Below, piece by piece: positions 1-6,170 of a DNA stretch of 7,138 nucleotides (positions within the stretch are counted from its first letter, which is position 1; each line of letters begins with the position of its first letter). The notes below the pieces were generated by a model. It was not told where the DNA came from and did no database searches. It saw only the letters and a list, made by a program, of their open reading frames with translations. The DNA is taken from NCBI GenBank assembly GCA_015654715.1, contig JAATGK010000518.1:1-7138 (forward strand), written 5' to 3'. This DNA comes from Alphaproteobacteria bacterium (lineage in GTDB: Bacteria > Pseudomonadota > Alphaproteobacteria > Micropepsales > Micropepsaceae). A program made the position numbers and the translations under genes.

Positions 1-546
1 GAGGGCGGCAAACCCCGCTTGGTGACGGCGCAGGGGCCGTCGTATTGGCATGGCTGGTCACCGGACGGTTCCACGCTCGCCTATGTCGCGGCGCGCGGCG
101 ATCGCATCCTGAATTTGTGGACCTGTCCCGCCGCGGGCGGCGCCGAAGAACGGCTGACGTCGGGCAACTGGATGGACGATGGTCCCGATTATTCGCCCGA
201 TGGCCGATTCGTCTTTTTCAACTCGACGCGCAGCGGCAACATGAAACTGTGGCGGATCGGGAGTGATGGCAGCGAACCGCTGCAGCTCACCTTTGAAGAC
301 GAAACGCGCGACTGGTTCCCGCATCCTTCGCCGGATGGCAAGTGGGTTGTGTACGTCTCGTTCGGGACCGACGTCGAGGTGAAGGATCATCCCGCCAACA
401 AAGATGTCACGTTGCGCCTGTTGCCGCTCGCGGGCGGGCCGCCGCAGGTGATTGCGACGCTGTTCGGCGGGCAAGGCACGCTCAATGTGCCGTCGTGGGC
501 GCCTGATAGCAGCAAGTTCGCGTTTGTCAGCTACAAGCTGAAGTAA
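1..546 (+). CDS. TolB-like PD40 beta-propeller protein, C-terminal part
   Basis: The reading frame is open from base 1 and ends at TAA 544-546. It gives 181 residues of a protein whose start lies outside the window. Four propeller-blade motifs of the PD40/WD40-like type are visible: [12 protein letters not shown] (about residues 20-31), [12 protein letters not shown] (about 63-74), [12 protein letters not shown] (about 108-119) and a degenerate [12 protein letters not shown] near the C-terminus. The conserved [11 protein letters not shown] stretch precedes the last blade. Proteins of this kind resemble the propeller domain of TolB and are often annotated as TolB-family or biopolymer-transport proteins. 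Many are periplasmic or secreted, but the N-terminus is absent, so no signal peptide can be checked. True TolB sits with tolQRA and pal; none of these is visible, so I read this as a TolB-like paralogue rather than TolB. Its exact role is unknown. It could also be the propeller half of a larger enzyme, such as a prolyl oligopeptidase-like protein, but the frame ends soon after the last blade with no hydrolase domain following. Confidence 0.85.
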   Translation, partial: EGGKPRLVTAQGPSYWHGWSPDGSTLAYVAARGDRILNLWTCPAAGGAEERLTSGNWMDDGPDYSPDGRFVFFNSTRSGNMKLWRIGSDGSEPLQLTFEDETRDWFPHPSPDGKWVVYVSFGTDVEVKDHPANKDVTLRLLPLAGGPPQVIATLFGGQGTLNVPSWAPDSSKFAFVSYKLK

Positions 547-555
547 GTTGATTTA

Positions 556-590
556 CCTCATCCTGAGGGCGAAAGGTCGTCTCGAAGGAT
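556..590. repeat. Short dispersed palindromic repeat (alphaproteobacterial type)
   Basis: The stretch begins with CCTCATCCTGAGG (556-568), a perfect 5-base inverted repeat around TCC, and ends with CTCGAAGGAT (581-590). ATCCT at 560-564 pairs with AGGAT at 586-590. Read on the minus strand it has the form ATCCTTCGAG...CCTCAGGATGAGG. From memory this resembles a short intergenic repeat found in many copies in several alphaproteobacterial genomes. It lies just after the stop of the propeller gene and could fold in RNA, but no T-run follows, so I do not call it a terminator. There is only one copy here, so the repeat claim rests on recognition, not on counting. Confidence 0.5.
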
Positions 591-674
591 AAGATTTGGA
601 AACGATGCGAGCCGATCTTTTCCATTGATTGGCGCGACCCCCGCCTCCATGTTTAGCAGACAAGGAGGCCGACG

Positions 675-1433
675 ATGTTTCCCGCCCTGTTCGTTTCCCA
701 TGGTGCGCCGACGTTGCCGTTCGATGATGTTCCGGCGCGCGATTTCCTGCGCGGTCTCGGTAAAACCCTGCCGCGGCCCAAAGCGATCCTTGGCGTTTCG
801 GCCCATTGGGACGCCGAGGCGCCGACGCTGACCACGGCGGTGAAGGCTTCGACCATCCACGATTTCTACGGTTTCCCGCAGCCGCTCTACAATCTTCACT
901 ATGACGCGCCTGGCGCGCCGGAGGCGGCGGTGCAGATTGCCGAACTTCTCGGCAAGGCCGGTCTCGCCGTTCGTACCGATGCGCAGCGTGGTCTCGATCA
1001 CGGCGCCTGGGTGCCTTTGATGCTGATGTATCCCGAAGCCGATATTCCGGTGCTGCAGCTTTCGGTATCGTCGCGGCTGGGAGTTGCCCATCATATCGCG
1101 CTCGGCGAGGCACTGCGTCCGTTCCGTGAAAACGGTTTGATCCTGGCCAGCGGCGGTTTCGTTCATAATTTGAGGGCGCTTGATTGGAACGGCGGGCCGG
1201 AGCCGGAATGGTCGGTGCGGTTTGCCGATTGGCTGCACGGCGCCCTCACCGAGCGGCGCAGCGACGATCTCATCGCCTACCGCAGCCGCGCCCCCGAAGC
1301 GACCCGCGCCCATCCGAGCGAGGATCATATCATGCCGTTGTTCGTTGCTTATGGTGCCGGTGAGACGGCGCGCCGCCTGCATCAAAGCGCCACTTTCGGC
1401 TCGCTCAGGATGGACGCCTATCGGTTTGATTGA
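675..1433 (+). CDS. ygiD: DODA-type extradiol ring-opening dioxygenase (LigB superfamily, YgiD-like)
   Basis: This 252-residue protein has the length and motifs of the 4,5-DOPA extradiol dioxygenase family (class III, LigB superfamily; YgiD in E. coli), predicted cytoplasmic enzymes that open catechol-type rings using a metal bound by histidines. Likely metal or active-site histidines are His9 in FVSHGAP, His44 in SAHW, His164 in GGFVHNL, and His213 or His218 in HPSEDHIMPL. DHGAWVPL (108-115) is another family hallmark. The start ATG is supported by a strong AAGGAGG (662-668) six bases upstream. The natural substrate of bacterial members is generally uncertain; DOPA cleavage is shown for some, but many sit outside any aromatic pathway. 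No aromatic-catabolism gene is visible here, so a DOPA or catechol role is inferred from family alone. The antiporter gene starts 47 bases downstream and may be co-transcribed. Confidence 0.9.
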   Translation: MFPALFVSHGAPTLPFDDVPARDFLRGLGKTLPRPKAILGVSAHWDAEAPTLTTAVKASTIHDFYGFPQPLYNLHYDAPGAPEAAVQIAELLGKAGLAVRTDAQRGLDHGAWVPLMLMYPEADIPVLQLSVSSRLGVAHHIALGEALRPFRENGLILASGGFVHNLRALDWNGGPEPEWSVRFADWLHGALTERRSDDLIAYRSRAPEATRAHPSEDHIMPLFVAYGAGETARRLHQSATFGSLRMDAYRFD

Positions 1434-1444
1434 ACGCCGGTTCT

Positions 1445-1464
1445 GCGTAAGCTGGCGCTGACGC
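1445..1464 (+). other. Imperfect hairpin in the spacer before the NhaD gene
   Basis: GCGT (1445-1448) pairs with ACGC (1461-1464) and AGC (1450-1452) with GCT (1457-1459). One A-G mismatch interrupts the stem and the loop is TGGC. It falls in the 47-base gap between the dioxygenase stop and the antiporter start. No T-run follows directly, so it is unlikely to be an intrinsic terminator. The weak GAGA ribosome site (1471-1474) lies just outside the stem. In GC-rich DNA such a stem can arise by chance. Confidence 0.25.
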
Positions 1465-1480
1465 TTCGCCGAGACTTTTC

Positions 1481-2779
1481 ATGACTTTCGCCGCGCCCGC
1501 TGTTCTGGCCGTATTCTGCCTTGCCTATGCGCTGGTGTTCGCCGAGGAAAAGCTCGCCTTGCGCAAATCCAAGCCGGTGATGGTGGCGGCGGGCCTGATC
1601 TGGATCATCGTCGCGGCGGGTTTCGCCTTTGACGGCCGCGGCCCTGAGGTGACGGCGAAGATTCGCCAAATCGTGCTCGAATATGCCGAGCTGCTCTTGT
1701 TCCTGCTGTCGGCCATGAGTTTCGTCAACGCGCTGGTCGAGCGCCGCCTGTTCGAGGCGCTGCGCTCCCGGCTCACCGCCGCCAAGGTCTCGGTGCGCGG
1801 CATTTTCTGGCTCACCGGGTTTGGCGCCTTCTTGCTGTCGCCGGTCGCCGACAATCTGACGACGGCGCTCATCATGGGCACCGTGGCGCTCGCCGCGCTG
1901 GGGCAGCAGAAAAAAGCGATCGCCATCACGCTGGTTTCGATCGTCGTGGCTGCCAATGCGGGCGGCGCCTTCTCGCCGTTCGGCGACATCACCACGCTGA
2001 TGGTTTGGCAACAGGGCAAGGTCGCGTTCTTTGAGTTTTTTGATCTGTTCGTACCGGCGGCGGTCAACTGGCTGGTACCGGCGCTGCTGATGAGTTTCTT
2101 CCTGCCCAAGAGTAAGATCGAAGGCGGCGGGGCGCGCATCGCGGTGCGCAAGGGCGGCTTGTTCATCGCCGGACTGTTTCTCGCCACCATCGCGCTCACG
2201 GTGATACTCGATCACACTTTGCACCTGCCGCCCTTCCTCGGCATGATGACGGGTCTCGGAATTCTCAATCTTTACGGCTATTTTCTGCACGGCTGGGAAG
2301 CGCGCGCGCTCGCGAACGACGACAGCCGGCAGCCGTTCAACATCTTCGAGATTTTTGCCAAGATCGAATGGGACACGCTGCTGTTCTTTTACGGCATCAT
2401 GCTGTGCGTCGGCGGGCTCGCGGCCGTCGGTTACCTGCACGGGCTTTCGGGGCTGCTCTATCACGATCTCGGACCGACCGCTGCCAATGTCGCCATTGGT
2501 TTGCTGTCCGCCGTCGTCGATAATATTCCGCTGACCTATGCCGTGCTCTTGATGGACCCGGCAATGAACCACGGTCAGTGGTTGCTGGTCACGCTGACGG
2601 CCGGCGTCGGCGGCTCGCTGCTCTCGATCGGGTCGGCCGCGGGCGTGGCACTGATGGGGGCCGGGCGCGGGCTTTACACCTTCGGTTCGCACCTGAAATG
2701 GGTGTGGGCGGTAGCGCTCGGCTATGCCGCTGCGATTGGCGTTCATCTTTGGTTGAACGCGGCGCTGTTCGTATCGTGA
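1481..2779 (+). CDS. nhaD: NhaD-family Na+/H+ antiporter
   Basis: This is a 432-residue, very hydrophobic inner-membrane protein of the NhaD branch of the ArsB/NhaD (ion transporter) superfamily. These proteins exchange cytoplasmic Na+ or Li+ for external H+ and serve in sodium tolerance and pH homeostasis. Two diagnostic half-repeats are present: SPVADNLTTAL (120-130) with NAGGAFSPFGDITT (159-172) in the first half, and SAVVDNIPLTYA (about 343-354) with GGSLLSIGSAAGVA further on in the second. The paired Asp-Asn motifs (Asp124-Asn125 and Asp347-Asn348) and Asp169 are the likely membrane-embedded ion-pathway residues. The length fits the family. ATG 1481 is the only usable start because an in-frame TAA lies at 1448-1450 with no other start between; its ribosome site (GAGA, 1471-1474) is weak. 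An arsenite or citrate permease is the alternative within the superfamily, but the FSPFGDITT and VVDNIPL signatures favour NhaD. Confidence 0.9.
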   Translation: MTFAAPAVLAVFCLAYALVFAEEKLALRKSKPVMVAAGLIWIIVAAGFAFDGRGPEVTAKIRQIVLEYAELLLFLLSAMSFVNALVERRLFEALRSRLTAAKVSVRGIFWLTGFGAFLLSPVADNLTTALIMGTVALAALGQQKKAIAITLVSIVVAANAGGAFSPFGDITTLMVWQQGKVAFFEFFDLFVPAAVNWLVPALLMSFFLPKSKIEGGGARIAVRKGGLFIAGLFLATIALTVILDHTLHLPPFLGMMTGLGILNLYGYFLHGWEARALANDDSRQPFNIFEIFAKIEWDTLLFFYGIMLCVGGLAAVGYLHGLSGLLYHDLGPTAANVAIGLLSAVVDNIPLTYAVLLMDPAMNHGQWLLVTLTAGVGGSLLSIGSAAGVALMGAGRGLYTFGSHLKWVWAVALGYAAAIGVHLWLNAALFVS

Positions 2780-2830
2780 CGGCTTGCGCCGCCGCGGCTG
2801 CGGGGGTTATGTGACCGCTACCAAATCGCG

Positions 2831-2834
2831 GGAG
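2831..2834 (+). promoter_or_regulatory. Ribosome binding site fixing the SDR start at 2841
   Basis: GGAG lies six bases before ATG 2841. The frame also offers ATG at 2835, directly abutting the GGAG, and ATT/GTG-type or ATG starts further upstream such as 2784. The spacing and the fact that the SDR fold begins at MAKLQGKVALITG favour 2841. Confidence 0.6.
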
Positions 2835-2840
2835 ATGCAG

Positions 2841-3572
2841 ATGGCGAAACTTCAAGGAAAGGTAGCACTGATTACGGGTGCGAGTTCCGGAATCGGTCAT
2901 GCGGCGGCACTGGCGCTGGCGGGCGAGGGCGCCGATCTGGTCGTCACCGCGCGCCGCAACGATCGCCTTGAGGCGTTGGCGGCCGAAGCCGCACTGCTCG
3001 GCGTCAAGACCGTTTGCGTTACCGGCGATATGCGCGAAGAAGCCACCGCCAAAGCCGTGGTCGCTGCTGCGCTCAAAGCCTACGGGCGCATCGACATCCT
3101 GATCGCCAATGCCGGGGTCGGCAATTACAAGAATCTCGTCGACACCTCGGTGGCCGACTACGACGAGATGATGGACGGCAACATGAAGACGTCCTGGCTG
3201 ATCACCCGCCACACCGTGCCGGTGATGATCGCCCAGAAGGACGGATTGATCCTCCTGCTGTCTTCGATGGCGGGCGTTTATGGCTTTGCCGGCGAAGCCA
3301 CCTACAGCGCCACCAAATTCGCCCAGATGGGCTTTGCCCAAGGCCTCGACAAGGAACTGCGTCCGCACGGCATCAAAGTCGGCACCATCAACCCGGGCGG
3401 GGTGAAGACCGAATTCGCCATCGGCAAGGGCCGCACCGAACCGGGTGTTGCCGCCTCCGAGATGCTGGAGGCCGAGGACGTCGCGCAAGCGATCCTGTTC
3501 GCCGCGACCCAGCCCAAGCTGGCGCGCATCATCCAGATCCAGATGCGGACCATGGCGGAATCCCTTACCTAA
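2841..3572 (+). CDS. Classical short-chain dehydrogenase/reductase (SDR)
   Basis: This 243-residue Rossmann-fold oxidoreductase has the full set of classical SDR motifs. TGASSGIG (12-19) is the dinucleotide-binding glycine motif, Asp63 fits the adenine-ring contact, and NAG (90-92) is the structural motif. The catalytic residues are Asn114, Ser142, Tyr155 and Lys159 (YSATK), followed by NPGGVKTEF. Arg38 and Arg39 after the second beta strand suggest NADPH over NADH, since an Asp at that site would favour NADH. The enzyme should reduce or oxidise a carbonyl/alcohol in the cytoplasm; the substrate cannot be read from the sequence. The length is normal (about 240-250). An upstream in-frame ATG at 2784 would add a 19-residue Arg-rich, low-quality extension and is rejected. 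The gene begins 61 bases after the antiporter stop. Neighbours give no substrate hint. Confidence 0.93.
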   Translation: MAKLQGKVALITGASSGIGHAAALALAGEGADLVVTARRNDRLEALAAEAALLGVKTVCVTGDMREEATAKAVVAAALKAYGRIDILIANAGVGNYKNLVDTSVADYDEMMDGNMKTSWLITRHTVPVMIAQKDGLILLLSSMAGVYGFAGEATYSATKFAQMGFAQGLDKELRPHGIKVGTINPGGVKTEFAIGKGRTEPGVAASEMLEAEDVAQAILFAATQPKLARIIQIQMRTMAESLT

Positions 3573-3666
3573 CGGCCCGCCTGCGCCAGCGGCTGTGATC
3601 TAAGCCGTACCAACGATTCTTGCGGAAAATCGCGGCGGGAGGTTTCCTTTTGGCGGCGATGCGTGG

Positions 3667-3765
3667 ATGCTTGGCGCCATGATCGCATTGGCCCTCGGCA
3701 TCGTCGCCTGCCTGTTCGGGATCATCGCGTTGTTGCCCGACACCGAGGGCTTCAGCGACGAATAG
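3667..3765 (+). CDS. Possible small single-helix membrane protein (32 aa)
   Basis: In the 273-base spacer between the SDR and the YihY gene, a frame from ATG 3667 to TAG 3763-3765 encodes 32 residues. A hydrophobic stretch, MIALALGIVACLFGIIALL, is followed by an acidic tail, PDTEGFSDE. That is the layout of a single-pass small membrane protein with its charged end on one side. An in-frame TAA at 3601-3603 and the absence of other ATG/GTG/TTG starts limit the N-terminus to ATG 3667 or ATG 3679. Against it, the only good Shine-Dalgarno-like sequence, GGGAGG (3637-3642), is 24 bases upstream of ATG 3667, too far for normal use. I recognise no family. It may be a real small gene or chance reading of spacer DNA. 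Confidence 0.35.
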   Translation: MLGAMIALALGIVACLFGIIALLPDTEGFSDE

Positions 3766-3831
3766 GGGGGCAATCTTTTCTGCCGTCGCGGAGCTTTGCG
3801 CCGGCTCGCACGTTCGAATTCGTGATGGTGT

Positions 3832-3835
3832 GAGG
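3832..3835 (+). promoter_or_regulatory. Ribosome binding site deciding the YihY start
   Basis: GAGG lies ten bases before GTG 3846 and only one base before the alternative in-frame TTG 3837. An in-frame stop TGA (3831-3833) rules out anything earlier. The spacing favours GTG 3846. Confidence 0.5.
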
Positions 3836-3845
3836 TTTGGCACCC

Positions 3846-4727
3846 GTGGGCAAGCTGCGAGAGCTGCGGACTCTGCTGCAAGAGGGTGTGGTGGCGTTTT
3901 TCGCCGACGGCGCCCTCAGCCGCGGTGCCGCCATCAGTTTTTATGCCATGGTGGGGTTGGGGCCGGTGCTCTACATCAGCGCCTGGCTGGCGGGTCTGTT
4001 TCTCGGCAGCAAGGCGGCCCACACCCATCTTCTCGCCGATGTCGACCGCGTCGTCGGTCACGATACCGCCGTCATGCTGCAGTCGGCGATTGCCGCCGCC
4101 GGCCATATCACCGGCGGTTTTTGGCCGACCGTCGCCGGGGTGGCGGTCGTGGTGTTTACCGCCGGCGGCGTCTTCGTCGAAGTGCAATCGGCGCTCAACG
4201 CCATCTGGAAAACATCGCCGCCCGCCTTCAGCCTCGGCCACATTGCGCTGGGGTGGCTGCAATCGATCGCCATGGTCGGCGGCATCGGCATCCTGTTGTG
4301 CCTGTCGCTGATGATCAATACCCTGGTTGGCGCGTTCGGCGCTTTCTTTCAGGCACTGTTCGGCATTGGCGGCTGGCTGGTCTGGCTGCTCAACCTCTTG
4401 GTTTCGGCGGGGCTCATCACTTTTTTATTTGCGGCGATCTACCGGGTGCTGCCCAATCGCGAACTCGAATGGCGCGACGTGCTGATCGGGGCGGCCATGA
4501 CCACAGCCTTGATCCTGATCGGCGAATATCTCATCGCCTTCTATCTGGCCGAAACCGCGCTCAGCCATCATTACGGCCAGGCCGGCGGGGCGATGGCGAT
4601 CCTGATCTGGCTGTACTATTCGGCGCAGGTGTTCCTCTTGGGGGCCGAGATCACCAAAGTGTGGTCGAAGCGGCACGGCAGCCTGGCGGTGCGGGCGGCG
4701 GCGCTTTTGCAGCGCCAAGTAACCTGA
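3846..4727 (+). CDS. YihY/virulence factor BrkB family membrane protein
   Basis: This is an inner-membrane protein of 293 residues, the usual size for the YihY/BrkB (UPF0761) family, with about six membrane spans. The N-terminal family signature LSRGAAISFYAMVGLGP spans residues 24-40. An NAIWK motif follows near 118-122. The C-terminal block has WRDV at 209-212 and, later, HYGQAGGAMAILIWLYYSAQVFLLGAEITKV, in which WLYYSA (255-260) and Gly266-Ala267-Glu268 are typical. The molecular function of the family is not established; the old link to ribonuclease BN is wrong, and BrkB was named from Bordetella serum resistance. The start is probably GTG 3846; TTG 3837 would add three residues. The gene follows a 273-base spacer after the SDR and so may have its own promoter, though I cannot point to one. 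The carbohydrate genes begin 92 bases downstream. Confidence 0.9.
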   Translation: MGKLRELRTLLQEGVVAFFADGALSRGAAISFYAMVGLGPVLYISAWLAGLFLGSKAAHTHLLADVDRVVGHDTAVMLQSAIAAAGHITGGFWPTVAGVAVVVFTAGGVFVEVQSALNAIWKTSPPAFSLGHIALGWLQSIAMVGGIGILLCLSLMINTLVGAFGAFFQALFGIGGWLVWLLNLLVSAGLITFLFAAIYRVLPNRELEWRDVLIGAAMTTALILIGEYLIAFYLAETALSHHYGQAGGAMAILIWLYYSAQVFLLGAEITKVWSKRHGSLAVRAAALLQRQVT

Positions 4728-4768
4728 CATGCGACCGCTAGGGCGTGGCGGGGGCGCCCGGGACAGGC

Positions 4769-4796
4769 TAGTCTAAGAAAAAAGGTAAGCGCTGTC
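4769..4796 (+). promoter_or_regulatory. Candidate promoter -10 and LacI-type operator before the sugar genes
   Basis: The 92-base gap before the symporter gene holds AGCGCT (4788-4793), a perfect six-base palindrome with the central CG typical of LacI-family operators. It sits in GTAAGCGCTGTC (4785-4796), where only the outermost G/C pair extends the symmetry. TAGTCT (4769-4774) could be a -10 element, with a poor -35 match (TGGCGG, 4746-4751) 17 bases upstream. This would put the palindrome just after the transcription start, a normal position for repression. Both elements are weak and no regulator gene is visible, so this is a suggestion only. Confidence 0.25.
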
Positions 4797-4819
4797 GCAA
4801 CCGGCCCAGGGGGGAATAG

Positions 4820-6169
4820 ATGTCTGAACGCAAGCTCACGGTGTTCGAGAAATTCGGCTACGGCCTTGGCGACGGCGCCTCGAACCTGATCTGGATGACC
4901 TTCATCTACTTCCAGATCAACTTCTATACCGACGTCTACGGCCTTTCCGCGGTGGCGCTGGCGACGATGCTGCTCGTCACCCGCACCTGGGACATGTTCT
5001 TCGACGTTTTCATCGGCATAGTGGCCGACCGCACGGTGACGCGCTGGGGCAAATTCCGGCCATACCTCCTCTGGATGGCGATCCCCTTCGGTGTCATCAG
5101 TGTACTGACCTTCACCACGCCGAGTTTCGATCCCACCGGCAAGCTGATCTATGCCTATGTCACACTGTCCTTGATGATGGTGGTCTATTCGGGCATCAAC
5201 ATTCCTTACGGCGCCTTGATGGGCGTGCTCTCGCCCGATCCGCAGGAGCGCACCTCGGCGTCGTCCTGGCGCTTCAGCTTCGCGTTCATCGCTGGGCTGT
5301 TCGTGCAGTATTTTACGCTCAAGCTGGTGGCGCTGTTCGGCCACGGCAATCAGCAGCTCGGCTATCAGCTCACCATCGGGCTTTACGCCGCCATCGCCGT
5401 GGGGATGTTCTTCATCACCTTCGCTTCGACCCGCGAGCGCGTGCAGCCGGTTCCCAAGCAGAAGACCTCCACCGGCCGCGACCTGCTCGATCTCGTCAGC
5501 AATGTGCCGTGGCTGGTACTGTGCCTGCTCGGCATTGCGCAAGTGTGCTTCGTGGCGATCCGGGGCGCCGCGATCATCTATTACTTCAAGTACTACATCG
5601 GCAATATCGAGGCGGTGGCGCTGTTCTTGTTGGTCGTCGCGCTAATGAGCCTCCTCGGCACCTTCGTCATCCAATATGTGACGCGCTTCACCGGCCGCAA
5701 GAATGCCTTCATCGGGCTGATGTTGATTTCCTGCCTCGATCTCGTCGTGTCTTATTGGGTGCGCCCCGATCAGCTCGGGCTGCTTTATGCCACCAACATC
5801 GTCTATTGCCTGCTGACGGGGCCGACCTCGGCACTGCTCTGGGCGATGTTTGCCGATGCGGCGGATTATTCCGAATGGAAGACCGGACGGCGGGCCACCG
5901 GCTTGGTGTTCTCGGCCTCGGGTATGTCGAACAAATTCGGCTGGGTGATCGGCGGGGCGCTGTCGGCGGCACTGCTGGCCGTCTACGGCTATCAGGCCAA
6001 CGTGGCGCAGACCGTGCACGCGCAAGAAGGCATCCGCATCCTGATGGCGCTGGCCCCGGCGGCCGGTACGCTGGTGTGCGCGGCGGGCATGCTGTTCTAC
6101 CGCCTCGAATCCAAGATGCCGAAGATCTCCGCCGAACTGATCGCCATGCGAGCCAAGAGAGAGGACTGA
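4820..6169 (+). CDS. GPH-family (MelB-like) cation:sugar symporter
   Basis: This 449-residue inner-membrane transporter belongs to the glycoside-pentoside-hexuronide:cation symporter family within the major facilitator superfamily, with 12 expected helices. Near the N-terminus FGYGLGDGASNL (12-23) is typical. The diagnostic stretch is RTWDMFFDVFIG with DRT..RWGKFRPY (about 55-82). By alignment from memory to MelB, with a constant offset of three, Arg55, Asp58 and Asp62 match MelB Arg52 and the cation-site Asp55 and Asp59, and Asn127 in NIPYGAL takes the place of MelB Asp124. Asn at that site is common in other GPH members. Asp62 is followed by Val where MelB has Pro. It should import a glycoside with Na+ or H+. 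The start ATG has a purine-rich ribosome site (AGGGGGGA, 4808-4815) four bases upstream. Its stop lies one base before the GH94 phosphorylase start, so the two are surely co-transcribed and the cargo is probably the phosphorylase substrate. Confidence 0.93.
   Translation: MSERKLTVFEKFGYGLGDGASNLIWMTFIYFQINFYTDVYGLSAVALATMLLVTRTWDMFFDVFIGIVADRTVTRWGKFRPYLLWMAIPFGVISVLTFTTPSFDPTGKLIYAYVTLSLMMVVYSGINIPYGALMGVLSPDPQERTSASSWRFSFAFIAGLFVQYFTLKLVALFGHGNQQLGYQLTIGLYAAIAVGMFFITFASTRERVQPVPKQKTSTGRDLLDLVSNVPWLVLCLLGIAQVCFVAIRGAAIIYYFKYYIGNIEAVALFLLVVALMSLLGTFVIQYVTRFTGRKNAFIGLMLISCLDLVVSYWVRPDQLGLLYATNIVYCLLTGPTSALLWAMFADAADYSEWKTGRRATGLVFSASGMSNKFGWVIGGALSAALLAVYGYQANVAQTVHAQEGIRILMALAPAAGTLVCAAGMLFYRLESKMPKISAELIAMRAKRED
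6160..6165 (+). promoter_or_regulatory. Ribosome binding site for the GTG-started GH94 gene
   Basis: AGAGGA lies five bases before GTG 6171, inside the last codons of the symporter gene. It supports the GTG start, as does the immediate match of the following residues (QYGHFDDAAREYVIT) to the known N-terminus of GH94 phosphorylases. Confidence 0.7.
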
Positions 6170-6170
6170 C

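Noticed and set aside
625..655. Possible promoter (TTGATT with an AT-rich hexamer near 649-655) before the dioxygenase gene
   Set aside because: The -10 match is poor and would put the transcript start on top of the ribosome site.
1418..2746. Long 442-codon open frame on the minus strand opposite the NhaD gene
   Set aside because: Its translation is rich in Arg, Gln, His and Glu with no recognisable motif, which is the usual antisense shadow of a GC-rich membrane-protein gene. The + strand carries clear NhaD signatures.
2784..2840. N-terminal extension of the SDR from ATG 2784
   Set aside because: It would add 19 Arg/Gly-rich residues before the normal SDR start, and ATG 2841 has a well-spaced GGAG.
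3576..3595. Hairpin after the SDR stop (CCG.CTG against CAGCGG) as a terminator
   Set aside because: The stem is short with a bulge and no T-run follows.
3809..3824. CACG...CGTG symmetry containing CGAATTCG before the YihY gene
   Set aside because: The outer and inner palindromes have different centres, so it is not a coherent operator; likely chance.
3565..3843. 92-codon minus-strand frame in the SDR-YihY spacer
   Set aside because: No motif, no convincing ribosome site, and Arg/Pro/Ala-rich composition like the other antisense frames. The hydrophobic + strand small frame is the better candidate here.
4752..4759. GGGCGCCC palindrome after the YihY gene as a terminator
   Set aside because: It is a perfect eight-base palindrome, but it has no loop and no following T-run.
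4616..5542. 308-codon minus-strand frame opposite the YihY end and the GPH symporter
   Set aside because: Low-complexity His/Glu/Arg composition without motifs, spanning two well-supported + strand genes and the gap between them.
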